Assembly: GCA_963969495.1 (NCBI GenBank) | Contig: OZ018333.1 | Coordinates: 84,700,732 to 84,764,731 of the forward strand | Reading direction: 5' to 3' | Length of the DNA stretch: 64,000 nucleotides | From: Ceratothoa steindachneri | Lineage: Eukaryota; Arthropoda; Malacostraca; Isopoda; Cymothoidae | Shown here: piece after piece, positions 10,816 through 21,569 of the stretch | Layout of the letters: each line of letters starts with the position of its first letter | Numbering within the stretch: the first letter of the stretch is position 1 | Translations under genes and position numbers: made by a program | The notes under the pieces: model-generated | Seen by the model: only the letters and a program-made list of their open reading frames with translations | What the model was told of the DNA's origin: nothing | Databases searched by the model: none

Positions 10816-11366
10816 ACTCATATTCATGAGAGGTATATAGTATATATTTCCCGCATATTTAACTCTTTTTCATTTGTCCATTGAGTTCCCAATTTCTCTC
10901 TCATAGTCCTTCCAATTAACGTGGGGAAGCAAGTCTTAAAAGCCTATCTATTTGTAAAAAAGTGTTCTTGTCACGTCTAGCTGAGTCATCTAAGCCATTG
11001 ATTTAACTAAGATCAAATAAGTGCTTGCCGCCTCAGTGTGTTTGGTTTTATATTCATCCCTGCCCAGATTTTGGGGTGTATTAGGAAAGAACATTTTTCA
11101 TTAGAAAAATTATTCTATTTATCTTGTTTATTTACAGTATGACACCAAGTGGGAGGGCATTAGTAGGTGGGGTCATCTGCTAGATCTTTTTATCTGTTTT
11201 ACACCTTAATGAGGTTGCCATTTCCTAGTCAATATCCCATCATCACATTTGACACCACTATTTAGCTGTTACAAGGAGTTACAAGGAAAGAAAGTACCCT
11301 AGGAGACCTTACGGTCCATTCAAAGAGGGTACCTTTGGACTAGCAATCGAGTGGGCACATGGCTGC
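10816..11366. other. No recognisable feature
   Basis: AT-rich sequence without a supported gene or repeat. Confidence 0.35.
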
Positions 11367-11700
11367 TCAATTGTTTTGCGTCCCTAAACGACCACTTTTC
11401 AAGACTTTGTCTAGTCTTGACTTGAACTGGTCAACAGATTCATTGTTGACAACTTCCACTGGAAGTGCGTTCCACTTACCGCAGATACTGTAGGGGAAAA
11501 AATTTCCACATAGATTGCGGTTGTAACGCTTCAGTTCAAGTTTGAAGCCGTGATTGCGCGTTCTGTTCTCACTCAGTGTGAAAATATCCCGGTAGTCAAC
11601 ATTGTCGAACCTTCGAAGTATTTTGAAAACTCCGATGAGCTGACCACGCAGTCTACGGGTTTCCAGCGAGAACAGATTTAATTCCCTTAACTTTTATGTC
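11367..11700 (-). mobile_element. CR1-type non-LTR fragment, C-terminal end with stop
   Basis: One uninterrupted minus-strand frame encodes LNLFSLETRRLRGQLIGVFK, ILRRFDNVDYRDIFTLSEN, RTRNHGFKLELKRYNRNLCG, NFFPYSICGKWNALPVEVV and DQFKSRLDKVLKSGR, ending at TGA (11367-11369). This is the extreme C-terminus of a CR1/L2-like ORF2. It is a different subfamily from the fragment at 9830-10257, because the two overlap in content and differ in sequence. The lack of stops suggests a fairly recent insertion, though 5' truncated. Confidence 0.8.
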
Positions 11701-11939
11701 GGATAGAGGGAATCAGTTTGGTTGCCCTAGCTTGTATGCCCTCCAACCATGCACACTTCTGCTATTTGCACACACTAATCTTTACAATCTCATCCATCAC
11801 TAATTATGTTCACCCAAAAGTGAACATATCTAATTCTCCAAAGTAAGCCATTAAAAACATGAATATAAATATATGAAAAGAACACAACAGTGATTTCTGG
11901 ATCCTCTGTAAGAATTAAATTTTGTGCTACTTCAAGCAG

Positions 11940-12095
11940 GACTTTGAGAAGATTTCATTGAAGGAAGAAGTTGGTGAAGAATTCCTTCATAGTGAGATGA
12001 GTTCTTCTGTTACTTTTGATGTCTGTGCAAAATCTGAAAACTCTCTACCGAACACTGCCAGTGAGTTTTTGCAACAAGACCTCCACCAAGAAAAG
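11940..12095 (+). CDS. Probable upstream exon of the zinc-finger gene
   Basis: A 156-bp open stretch (52 codons) is preceded by CTACTTCAAGCAG, a plausible acceptor, and followed by AAAAG/GTAATC, a plausible donor. Both boundaries are phase 0. The encoded peptide is acidic, with SLKEEVGEEFLHSEMSSS and SEFLQQDLHQEK, like the acidic leader exons that often precede C2H2 arrays in invertebrate zinc-finger genes. The next acceptor in the same phase is at 19979, where the zinc-finger exon starts. The pairing is inferred from phase and style; there is no transcript evidence, and earlier exons would lie to the left or outside the recognised sequence. Confidence 0.55.
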
Positions 12096-12199
12096 GTAAT
12101 CTTTGTTATTTTTAGTTTCTTGCTGAATTTATTTGTATAATGGCAAACATTATTTCATATTTTCTTCACACCAATGTTATTACTCATGCTTGCTTGAAC

Positions 12200-12500
12200 C
12201 TCAACTGAGTTCAGCCAATGTTTGTTAAACATGATTTACCTGTTCTAAATCCATGCTGTGAACATTGTTGACCACACGCTTAAAAACTCGCAAACATACT
12301 GGTCTAAAAGTTATTTAGATCTTTTTCTCCTCTTAAAAATGGACGCTACACTTAGTATTTTCCAAGCATTTGGCACTTCTCAAATAAATGTAGTGATCTA
12401 GTATATATTTTCTCCAGAGTTACTGCAATGCTTTCCATTCCTTCCTCAAGTAACCTAGAATGAATGTCATCTTGACCAGAGGCCTTGTAGTATTTAACTC
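12200..12500 (-). mobile_element. CR1-type RT fragment
   Basis: Minus-strand reading gives DIHSRLLEEGMESIAVTLEK, IYTRSLHLFEKCQM and, after decay, QHGFRTGKSCLTNI. These match in order the N-terminal RT blocks of CR1-like elements (the D-I-R-L-L-K block and the H-G-F-R-G-S-C-T-N box). Several frame breaks lie between them. It may belong to the same family as the CR1 pieces at 9.8 or 11.4 kb. Confidence 0.65.
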
Positions 12501-12924
12501 ACTTATCTTTTAATTATTTCTCTGTCTGTATTAGTGGTGTTTTAAACCTCCCATCCTCTGATAAGTGCTTAATTTTTTAAATCATTTGTGGCCTGCCTAG
12601 TTCCATGAATTAAAGGTGCCTACTAATTGGCATTTATTTTGTTTTTTGCGTTTGTTTTGTATTTTAATTAGCTCTGTCATCATTGGTGCTTGCCAGAATG
12701 GATTATGAAGATTTAAGAGAAAATACTGACAAAGTTGAGCTATTTGGGCAAAGATTGCATCAGGTCATCCCATAATTAGGACCCAAACTTTGGATAAGAG
12801 AAAAAGCTAAAATTTCATTAGAATTCATTCATTAATGTAATCATTATCATTGAATTCCAATGATTCAAAGGCTTTTTTATTTTTAATATCATATTTTGGT
12901 TGGGAGGGAAATAATTTATAGAGG

Positions 12925-13134
12925 GGGGAGGGCGGCCTTCCCCTGATGCCAAAGCGTGTTTTTTTCTTCTTGTCTCTGTTCTCAATGTTCCTTTTGGTAT
13001 TTTTTGTTGTTTGTTTTTCGATTATTTGGGAAATCGGGTATTCAGGGGTTTTTAAGTCACCTAGTACTAGGCTGAAATCTTAATTGCCATGACTTTTGCC
13101 CTGGTGTCAATTGGCAGATGTGTGTGATCTTACT
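12925..13134 (+). mobile_element. NLR-B-like 3' untranslated tail
   Basis: GGGCGGCCTTCCCCTGATGC, then GCGTGTTTTTTTCTTCTTGT, then TTTTGCCCTGGTGTCAATTG. This is the same order of landmarks as the 3' tails at 10620-10800 and 19260-19450. No coding part remains. Confidence 0.55.
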
Positions 13135-14030
13135 CAATGAAGCCGCCTGTGTCCTCAATGACAGCCTTCGGGCAACTGCAAAACTGACCACAGACCTTCA
13201 TCACTATCTCCCATTTTAGGTCCCTGAAGGCCCTAGTAATCCTTCGTTCAGCTCATAATTTTATTGCACCTGGATTTATTAGTCTCATGTTCAATTGCAC
13301 CCCATACATAGAAGTCAGGCGAGTTTGTAGGTCAAAAGTTAGATTCTGCATGATTAAAATCCAGACCTGGGCCTTCCAGCTGGTCTAGCAAGGTATAGAG
13401 TATTGCTGCCTCTTGTAAGGCCTCCCCACAGCTACCCGCTCGATTCAAGACCTCACCAGCTCACTTAGAACATGGCTTTAGCCACCGGTATTCAGCTTGA
13501 GCCACTCAGGAAAGAAGTGGAGAGGCATAAAATCACCTTGTTTGTGTTTGTGCATGAATCTGGGTATGTCCTTAAGTGTTTAAAGCAACCCACTTGTTTT
13601 TCTGCGAGTTGATCTTGTGGTTTTAGCAAGAATTCTTGTCATTGGTGAATAACATTGTCATGTCTGGCTCCAATGGGTGTTTCAACCTGGTGATCAGCTT
13701 CTCGGTGTCCTTGAGTCACTTTGCTCCCATCACTATGGATAGAAATTGTCCCTTCCTCATCTTGTATGAAAAGTAGCGGATGTCATCATGCACCACGAAC
13801 CTGATGAGCTTTTCATCCACACTTTTTCTCCTTTGCAATAGCATGCATCGACTTTCTGGGATCATTGTTGATGATCTGGATTTCACTAAAGTATTCCAGC
13901 GTTGTGGTGGCCATGTAATTGAATCTTGAATCCTATAGCTCCTTTTTGACCTTTTCCACCATCCTGCTGACATTGAGGAAGTCTGAAATCTCCTTGTTTA
14001 TCCTTCTGGTACTGATTACAATGAGGAGGA
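13135..14030 (-). pseudogene. mariner-family transposase, heavily decayed
   Basis: Blocks of a mariner-like transposase appear in order across several frames. There is a helix-turn-helix-like FLNVSRMVEKVKKEL (about 13960), then INNDPRKSMHAIAKEKK and VVHDDIRYFSYKMRKGQF (about 13740-13860), then IERVAVGRPY (about 13420), then AFRDLKWEIVMKVCGQF and AVIEDTGGFIE (about 13135-13240). The central catalytic part between RKGQF and the IERVA block is shortened and eroded, and the QQD and DxNPLD boxes are no longer intact. The assignment rests on recognised block order; stops and shifts are frequent. The fragment lies within the inferred intron of the zinc-finger gene. Confidence 0.7.
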
Positions 14031-15157
14031 CTACATGTGTCTTCCACATATAGGTGAGGATTAAAAATTTTAGTCAATTATTCTGGAAAACAAATAAAGC
14101 AAAAATTGGGTTGTTTTTAAGAAGCAAAAGGCCTATAATTAAGGTTGTAAAAATATGCATAAAATAAGCAGTTGAAAATTGCAAACAAATACATTGTGCA
14201 CCTTGTACATCACAGGAATCATATCAGCCCCTGGGCTGCCTGGCATAGAAAATAGAAGACAACCAAAGGGAACTTAAATTTGTGTGCCATGACTATTTCC
14301 TTGGATCTTTTTCCTTATACCATGATTACTTAAGATCCTTTTCTGTCATCTTTGCATTTGGAAGTGGACAGTGTGCAAAGTGACCAACCATTCTAGAAAT
14401 AGTAGTCAGGCCACAGTAATGATGTTGCCAGACAAGAACTCAACACCCTCATCCCCTCACCTAAACTCGACTGGGAGAGAGAATTCAGTAATTTCCTGAA
14501 ATGTGGACCACTGTGACCAATCAAAACTCCATGGAAACAGTTTTTCAGGCAGCAGCAGCCCAAAAAATGATAGTTGAATGGGAAAGTGATCTCTAACATG
14601 GAGGTCATCGACCAGCTCCCAGCCAAAATCAGTCCCTGCATCAAGAAAGCGCAGGGACAGATTTAGACATGAAAATGAACCAGTTCTCAGGTAGCGATGG
14701 GTGTGGCCGGACTAAGTCCTTAGGCTCAAGAAAAGAATGTTAGTGCACATCAGTAATGGGTAGGACCTCCTTGTTGAAAAAATACGAGCTACATTGCTTC
14801 AAGGAAGCAGGGTGCACATGGCCACAATTCACGCACTCGGCACTACACAATATGGATTTATTATGTAATAACTTTGATCATATTTTGGGTTGAACCAAGC
14901 CAAAGTTCAGCTATTTGCAAGCAGTGGCTCATGAGGACCCATGAGGAGAGGAGAGACCTTCTTTCCCAGCTGGTATTCCCTTGTCAGCCATGAACTTCCC
15001 CATTGTGGAAGATATGGCTGTAGCTGGTTTATTCAGCCTTGTTGCCTTTTCCACAGGTGGAGAGGAGTGGGTAAGGAAAAGGGAGACCAATAGGGCTTCT
15101 TCTCCACACAGAGGGGCTTTTGGGATGGATGAGTCCATTTCCACTTCATCAACCCCG
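14031..15157. other. No recognisable feature
   Basis: About 1.1 kb of mixed-composition sequence. Short open frames on both strands carry no motif I recognise. It may be old intronic sequence. Confidence 0.35.
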
Positions 15158-15744
15158 TAAGGGGCGTAGCAATTTGCCTTTCTGGCCGCCGTGCTGACGG
15201 AATTTAACACCCCGTCCAGCCCCAGCTTAGCTTTTTCTTTCCGACACCCTCTTCTTATCCTGCTTCCTCACTTTCCATTCAACCTCGCCCACAACTTTTT
15301 CTGGTCAGCCTCTAATTTTGCAGGCCTACGATTACGGTCGTTTCCGCGCCTATTCGAAACTGTTCTCCAGGTTCTACCTCACCCGAGCTCTTCCTTAGTA
15401 AAACTGGCGGCACAAAGGGTTCACACCGAGCCCCGGCTAAAACCAGGGCTCCCCCAGCGTAACCGTTTCCATATGGCGAAACGGCCATGCGCCTCCACCG
15501 AGTCGTTAGACTCACAGGAGGCAACACCCGAGAAGTTGATCGTGAGGCCATCTTCTGGTTTTCTCTTCGAATAGGTGCCCGGCATCTCGTCAGAGTTTGG
15601 CCTGGAGGGCATATTCCTTCAATGGAATTGACACGCACTCCAAGCTAACTGCTGAGGCTCGTCTCTTCCTGCTTTCCCATAGCTATCATTTGCAGGAGAC
15701 CATGCTAGCCGCGTGCCACATGCCCACTCTCCTGGGGTATAAGG

Positions 15745-15883
15745 TGTCTAGACTGAAGAGAAGAACTGAGACATCATGCCAGGTGTAACTCGCACATCTT
15801 CTTGCCCACCCTCTCGAGGTATAAGGGGTTTGCGACCCCAGCACCTGTCATGATGTCTCATTTCTACTCTTCACTCTAGACAG
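15745..15883. repeat. 41-bp inverted repeat (hairpin or MITE-like)
   Basis: Left arm 15745-15785 begins TGTCTAGACTGAAGAG and ends CATGCCAGGTG. The right arm 15843-15883 is its reverse complement with about 4 mismatches in 41. The spacer is 57 bp. It interrupts the endonuclease region of NLR-B copy 1 and has no counterpart at the matching place in copy 2 (about 29570). Confidence 0.7.
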
Positions 15884-15889
15884 CTCCTT

Positions 15890-16260
15890 TCAGGCTGTAG
15901 CTGCAGCGGCAGCTGGATATAAGGTATACTGTTACATAAATTCCACCTTCTGCCGACATCAACGCCGAGGACTTCCGCCACGCCCTGACACGGTTGCTAG
16001 GCCCTTTCTCTTGCTCGGAAATCTGAATGATACACACCATCTCTGGGGAGACTACTCTATTAATCCGAGTGGTCAAGTCCTTGCCGAACTGATCGACAAG
16101 CTGGAGATAAGTGTCCTTAATGTGGATGAGCTTACGCATCACTGCCCGAGAACCGCTTCATTTTCTTGCCTCGATCTATCTTTGTCCTATCCGGATGCGC
16201 AGACTGATTTTGTGTAGGGGATATTTGATGACCTCCATGGTAGTAATCACTTTCCTTTTA
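15890..16260 (+). pseudogene. NLR-B copy 1 endonuclease domain
   Basis: RPFLLLGNLNDTHHLWGDYS (about 16000-16060) corresponds to the GDLN metal site, with Asp changed to Asn. ELIDKLEISVLNVDELTHHC and TASFSCLDLSLSYPDAQTDF follow. A stop appears at about 16217, before the SDH-type end of the domain (HGSNHFPF, about 16240). It corresponds to 29600-29925 of copy 2. Confidence 0.75.
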
Positions 16261-16989
16261 AAAATATAATTTTCTGGGCCGCTGCCGCCTGAGAGCCATT
16301 CCCGGTGGTGCTTGAGGCGGACTTGGTGATCCGCATTTCAAGAAATGACTGATTTCTCTGTCTCAGTTAAGGAGTTTAGATCGGTAGATGAGGCCGTTGA
16401 GTCCTTCCTTTGCAGCCTCATGCCTTGGTTCTAACTACTATTCCCAGAACGTCTGGCTGTTTTGCATGCCGACAGCTCCGGTGTTGGTCAGCTGAGTGTG
16501 AGGCGGGCATCTAACAGTCGCGGTATGCTTATATCCGCTATAAACGCCACACAAACGATTTCACTGTCGATGAATTTCGTCGGGATAGGGCTAGGTTCTG
16601 GTATATTTCGAAGAACGCCTGTTACTCTTTTTTGCGGGCATGAATGTCTTCACTTAACGGGAGGACCCTCTAGCAGGTGTGTGGAAGCGAGTCAACAAAA
16701 TTCGGGGCAAGTTCCCACAGGCCACCCCTCCCGTTCTCAGAAGAATGGGGCCGCAATCTCGGACCCCGCCTCCGTGGCAGAATCCTTCGCGACCGCTTTC
16801 TCCGCATTTTCTAGCCGGAATGCTGCTCCGGCAGCATTCAATCTGCGCCATGATGTCGCGGAAGGGTGCCGACTCGAATTTACCTCCAGAGGCGGAGAAC
16901 CCTTCAACGACAGGTTTACTTTGAGTGAGCAGCGTTCCGCACTCGTTTCATGCGCGGACATCACCCCTGGTCCGGACGATGTCCCGTAC

Positions 16990-18640
16990 GCCATGCTTCG
17001 ACACCTGGGTGAGCGAGGTGTGGCCTTTCTGTTAGATATGTTTAACATAATTTAGATAGAAGGTATCCTCCCAGACACCTTGCGAATCGCTACTGTGCTC
17101 ACTTTTCACAAACACGGGAGTGATCACTTTATCCCGGCCGGGGTTCGCCCAATCTCTCTAACCTCCTTCGTGTGCAACCTGATGGAGAAATTGGTAAATG
17201 TTAGATTAGCCTTTCTTTCTGGACAGCGGAGGACATCTGTCTTCTGCTCAGTGCGGCTTCCGCAAGTTTCACTCCACGTCGGCTGTTCTGCTCCGACTGG
17301 AAAATGCCGGCTGCGAAGCCTTCCTTTGTAGACAGCACTGCACCACGATGTTTTTGATCTGGAGAAGGCTTATGATAACCCAACGCGATACGGTATCATG
17401 AGACTATCCACACAATAGGGGTGAGGGGACGCCTCCCAATCTTTATGAATTTTTGCGAGATCGTCGCTTCCGCGTACCGGTGGGAGAAGCCTTTCCCGCC
17501 CAATAGAGCAGGAAGATAGTATCCCAGAGAGAATTGTCCTCAGTGTCATACTCTGCCCTGAGCATCAATGGCATCACCTAGGTGCTGTCGGAAGATGTTC
17601 TTGCTACGCTCTGCCTGGTCGATCTTTCGATCTCTTTTGGCGCGGCCCAGATGGCAACTTTAGAGCGTCGTCCCCAATAGGCATTCAACTGCGTCTCTCG
17701 CCATGCCGAAACGCACAGGTTTCGGTTTTCCTTGGCCAAGACTATTGTGGTGCACTTCTGCCACGATCCACGGCTCAACCTTGACCAGACTTGTTTCTAA
17801 ATGGGGTTTGCCTGAAAGTGATGGACTCGCACCGTTCCTTATTCTTGTATTTGACCGATGTTTCACGTGGGATACTCATATTCGCAGCCTTAGAGTCTCT
17901 TTTAACCGCGCCATGGATATTCCTCGTTTCGTGACATTCAACGCCTGCTGCGCTGATAGGGCCGCTGCTCTACTTTTTTATCGATCCATTGTTCGTTCGC
18001 AGCTCGACTACGGATGCGAGTTTTATGCATCCGCATTCAAGCGTGTATTGCGAAGTGTGGTCTCCATCCACTACAACGGCCGTCCCCCCATTGATAGCCT
18101 ACTTGTCGATGCTGGATAGAAGCCACTCGCTCTGCGCCGTGTACAGTGAATAATTTTCCTGTACGCGCGAACCTACAGCTTTCAATGCATCCGCAGCTTT
18201 TTTAGACTGCCTATGCCGCCGAGAGACGCAATTATACCCAAAGCCCTTTGGGTTTATGGTTAGGAAACTCCGAAAGCTCAGTATAGCTTCCGGGCCGGTA
18301 GCGCTCCTGGTTCAGCCCAGACGCCATCCTGGACAGACTATTGGTCCATTTGCCTCTGCTCCCAAAGCTTCTGAAGGTCCAAGAATATTTCATTCGATCT
18401 TTTTGGAGCATACTCCGTGCAACGCTGGAACCGTGGCAGTGTATACGGATGACTCCAAGTCCCAGGAGGTGTTCGGTTTCCACGCCGTTTGCCCTCTGTT
18501 TGAAGTCAGCAGGGATCTGCTAGGCGGCGCTGCATCTGTCTTAACAACCGAGCTGGTTGCAATACACGGCTCGGCAGGGGAGATAATGCAACGTGCTTGT
18601 TTGGAGACCGGATTGTGATTTATAGGGTCTCACAAAGCGC
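16990..18640 (+). pseudogene. NLR-B copy 1 reverse transcriptase and RNase H
   Basis: RT blocks in order: TLRIATVLTFHKHG and RPISLTSFVCNLMEKLVN (about 17070-17200), VFDLEKAYDN (about 17350), and SISFGAAQM after the eroded active-site box LCLVDL (about 17600-17660). FSLAKTIVVHFC and IVRSQLDYGCEFYASAF follow (about 17730-18040). RNase H begins with VAVYTDDSKSQEVFGFHAV (about 18435-18490) and continues with ASVLTTELVAIHGSAGEI. The stretch 17640-18400 is the single-copy counterpart of the 734-bp unit amplified in copy 2, but much diverged from it. Frameshifts throughout; no active enzyme. Confidence 0.8.
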
Positions 18641-19455
18641 CCTGTCTGCTCTCTGCGCATTGGAATCTCCGTATCCCCTGGTTCGCGATATCTGTGACGT
18701 CGGGGCTTGGCGAACCGGGCGGATGTCAAGATTATCTTCTGCTGGGTTTCTGGACATATAGGAATTGCGGGGAATGCGAGCGCCATAGATTCCGCGAGGA
18801 CTAGGCAACCAGACCAGCGTTTCATTCTTTCCCACACCGATTACATAGCCAGAATACGGGCGGTTTGGTAAAGAAGATGGGAGACGATCGAAGGGGAGCT
18901 TTAAGTTGCGTTCTATATCGCCGCGAGCGTTTCCATGTACCTACCACACAATTCCAAGGAGGCATCAGATTGCTTTCTGTTGTTTCCATATTTGACACAC
19001 TCGTGGGATGGCCCGTCATTTGATGGAGCGCTCGCCTGCGCCTTATTGTGACGACTTCGTTATCCACAGACTGTTTAGCACATTCTTGCTTAATCTCCCC
19101 GTCTCGGTGATTGCGCAAGTTACCTGTCTTGGTACTTGGACGAGCGAGGTTGCTATCCGTTGTCCCTTGTACTCGGGATTGACTTGCGTAGTATATACGA
19201 CTGTTTGAATGATGCTGGCCTCCTCCATTGTATTTTAATATTTGTTGTAGATCGCATGTTACTTCGCCAATGGGAGGCAGGCCTACCCCCGACTCCGCAA
19301 CGCGTTTCCTTCTTCTTGCTTTTGTTGTTGTTTTAGTTTGTGTCTTACTCCTGTTACTTTCTTCTTTTGTAATATAGCCTAGTATTAGTCTTTCTGTTAA
19401 TTGCGGCGACTTTAGCCCTAGTGGCCAGCCGCGAGATAGTCTCTTTAATTGAAAA

Positions 19456-19515
19456 ATAACATCATGCCCTCAGTGGCAACCGTCAACATAGTTCTCTTGA
19501 ATTAAAAAAAAAAGA
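19456..19515 (+). repeat. Second NLR-type 3' tail with poly(A)
   Basis: CATGCCCTCAGTGGCAACCG followed by a run of A after TTGAATT resembles the tail just upstream (GCCCTAGTGGCCAGCCG, then TTTAATTGAAAAA). It is probably a tiny 5'-truncated insertion or a tail duplication. Confidence 0.45.
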
Positions 19516-19979
19516 AGTTCCCATTCTCCTCGTACCGAATCCATACATCAGGAGCAAAGTCGAACCGCAATTTAGGTGCAGCTGCGGTGTATCAGAGTCA
19601 TCTCTGCAGCTAAATTTGCCTAGGATATCGTCTATTTAACTGTTAGATTATCACATACATACGAGTATTATCTTAAATTTCTGCCCTATTTTTACTTTTC
19701 ACAATTTTATTATTTATACTGATTATATAACTTTTGGTATCCCTTCGTTCTTTCGGCTCTTCTTATCTCCTTGTCCAAGAAATTCGTGGGTGTCTGATGT
19801 GGATTGCCTCAAGATATAAGATCACTTTTTATTGAGGTCATTGTCAGATGGGAGTCCTAAAGAATGAATTTGGGATAGGTGGGATCCCTACCCTTTCTTA
19901 TTTTTGCAGGAATGCTCTCTTGTACACCAGAAAGATTGTGACCCAGAGATTGTAAAATAACTAATTGTTTCCTTTTCAG
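19516..19979. other. Intronic sequence before the zinc-finger exon
   Basis: No repeat or gene recognised. It ends with a good pyrimidine tract and CAG, which serves as the acceptor for the zinc-finger exon. Confidence 0.4.
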
Positions 19980-21542
19980 GAGATGAAATTGCGTTCATCA
20001 GGTAACCTTAAGGTTCCACAAGTTAGTGGTATGATATCGCCACCTCGAGCCCTTAAGTTTGGACCAAATTGGACTACAGGTATATATTCAAGATCTGAAA
20101 GACCAGAAAAATGTGCTGAAAACAGATCTATACCTTCCCAGTCGTCACACAAAAATTCATATCCGCTGCATCATGCCAGAATGAATAAGAAAATCTATAA
20201 ATGCTACTCCTGTCCTTATCAGACTGCACATAAGGGAGCTTTCAGCATACATTTAAGAACGCACTCTGGCGAGAAGCCATTCAAATGCAACATATGCCCT
20301 TATCAGGCTGCAACGAAATCTCAGCTTAAAAGCCATTCATATACGCACACTGGCGAGAAGCCTTTTAAATGCGACCTTTGCCCTTATCAGGCTTCAAGGA
20401 AAAACGAAATAAAGATGCATAATATGCGTACTCACACTGGCGAAAGGCCTTTCAAATGTAGAATTTGCTCTTATCAGGCTGCAACAAAATGGCACCTTAA
20501 AAACCATTCATATATGCACACTGGCGAGAAGCCTTTCAAATGCGACCTTTGCCCCTATCAGACTGGAAGAAAAGATGATATTAAGAAACATTCCATCATT
20601 CACACAGGTGAGAAAACTTTCAAATGTAGCCTTTGCCTTTATCAAGCTGCAAGGAAAGATCAACTTAAAAGCCACTCATATACACACTCTGGCGAAAAGC
20701 CTTTCAAATGCGAACTTTGTCCTTATCAGGCTGCCAGAAAAGATGATATTAAGCGACATTCCATTATTCACACAGGTGAAAAAACTTTGAAATGCGGCCT
20801 TTGCCCTTATCAGACTGCAAGGAAAAAGGAAATTAAGCTGCATATGCGTACTCACACTGGCGAAAGACCTTTCAAATGTAGCCTCTGCCCTTATCAAGCT
20901 GCAAGGAATTCTGACATTAGGGTGCATATGCGCACTCACACTGGCGAAAAGCCTTTCAAATGCAGCCTTTGCACTTATCAGGCCGCAACGAAATCTCAGC
21001 TTAAAAACCATTCATATACGCACACTGGAGAGAAACCTTTCAAATGCTGCCTTTGCCCTTATCAGGCCACAACGAAATCTCAACTTAAAAACCATTCGTA
21101 TACGCACACTGGTGAGAAACCTTTCAAATGCGACCTTTGCCCTTATCAGGCTGCAAGAAAAGATGATATTAAGAAACATTCCATTTCTCACACAGGTGAA
21201 AAAACTTTCAAATGCAACCTTTGCCCTTATCAGGCTGCAAGGAAAAGGGAAATTAAGTTGCATATGCGTACTCACACTGGCGAAAGGCCTTTCAAATGTA
21301 GCCTTTGCCCTTATCAGGCCGCAACGAAATATCAGCTTAAAAACCATTCATATACGCACACTGGCGAGAAGCCTTTCAAATGCGACCTTTGTCCTTATCA
21401 GGCTGCAAGAAAAGATGATATTAAGAAACATTCAATTGCTCACACAGATGAAAAACCTTTCAAATGTAGCCTTTGCCCGTATCAGGGTCAGAGAAAGGAC
21501 AATCTTGTCGCACATTTAAGAACCCACACTAGTGATAAATAA
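19980..21542 (+). CDS. C2H2 zinc-finger protein, 16 fingers, terminal exon
   Basis: An open frame of 520 codons follows a TTTCCTTTTCAG acceptor and ends at TAA (21540-21542). After about 70 non-finger residues come 16 consecutive C2H2 fingers (about 20182-21520). Each is of the form C-x2-C-x12-H-x3-H, with linkers of the TGEKPFKC type and a distinctive CPYQ after the second cysteine; finger 3 has H-x4-H. Such arrays bind DNA in the nucleus. Fingers fall into recurring classes (ATKSQLKNHSYTH, ARKDDIKKHSIIH, ARKREIKLHMRTH), which shows internal duplication, and contact positions differ little within a class. The first cysteine pair starts at KCYSCPYQ, and the protein ends RTHTSDK. There is no stop or shift. 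This is the only long intact host-type gene in the window. The upstream exon is probably 11940-12095. Confidence 0.93.
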   Translation, partial: EMKLRSSGNLKVPQVSGMISPPRALKFGPNWTTGIYSRSERPEKCAENRSIPSQSSHKNSYPLHHARMNKKIYKCYSCPYQTAHKGAFSIHLRTHSGEKPFKCNICPYQAATKSQLKSHSYTHTGEKPFKCDLCPYQASRKNEIKMHNMRTHTGERPFKCRICSYQAATKWHLKNHSYMHTGEKPFKCDLCPYQTGRKDDIKKHSIIHTGEKTFKCSLCLYQAARKDQLKSHSYTHSGEKPFKCELCPYQAARKDDIKRHSIIHTGEKTLKCGLCPYQTARKKEIKLHMRTHTGERPFKCSLCPYQAARNSDIRVHMRTHTGEKPFKCSLCTYQAATKSQLKNHSYTHTGEKPFKCCLCPYQATTKSQLKNHSYTHTGEKPFKCDLCPYQAARKDDIKKHSISHTGEKTFKCNLCPYQAARKREIKLHMRTHTGERPFKCSLCPYQAATKYQLKNHSYTHTGEKPFKCDLCPYQAARKDDIKKHSIAHTDEKPFKCSLCPYQGQRKDNLVAHLRTHTSDK

Positions 21543-21569
21543 AGCCGCCTGCACTATTGCACCGTGGGT

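Larger units (their letters stand above)
15158..19455 (+). mobile_element. NLR-B non-LTR retrotransposon, copy 1 (internally deleted)
   Basis: The 5' end (AAGGGGCGTAGCAATTTGCC, 15158) matches the start of copy 2 at about 27416. Both then share CCCCGTCCxGCCCCAGCTTAG and TACTTCCTCACTTTCC-like text. Near 15330 the alignment jumps to sequence equivalent to about 29100 in copy 2, so most of ORF1 is deleted. Endonuclease, RT, RNase H and the 3' tail follow in order, ending TTTAATTGAAAAATAA at about 19455. RNase H plus an ORF1 with CCHC knuckles (seen in copy 2) points to the I/Jockey assemblage. The copy is riddled with stops and shifts. Confidence 0.82.
12096..19979 (+). other. Inferred long intron of the zinc-finger gene
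   Basis: Donor GTAATC at 12096 and acceptor TTTCCTTTTCAG ending at 19979 would delimit an intron of about 7.9 kb. It contains a CR1 fragment, an NLR-B tail, a decayed mariner and a 4.3-kb NLR-B copy in sense orientation. These insertions would explain its length. Confidence 0.5.

Noticed and set aside
14393..15210. Minus-strand open frames of 83 and 93 codons
   Set aside because: No motif, no splice context and no repeat support. They are within the inferred intron.
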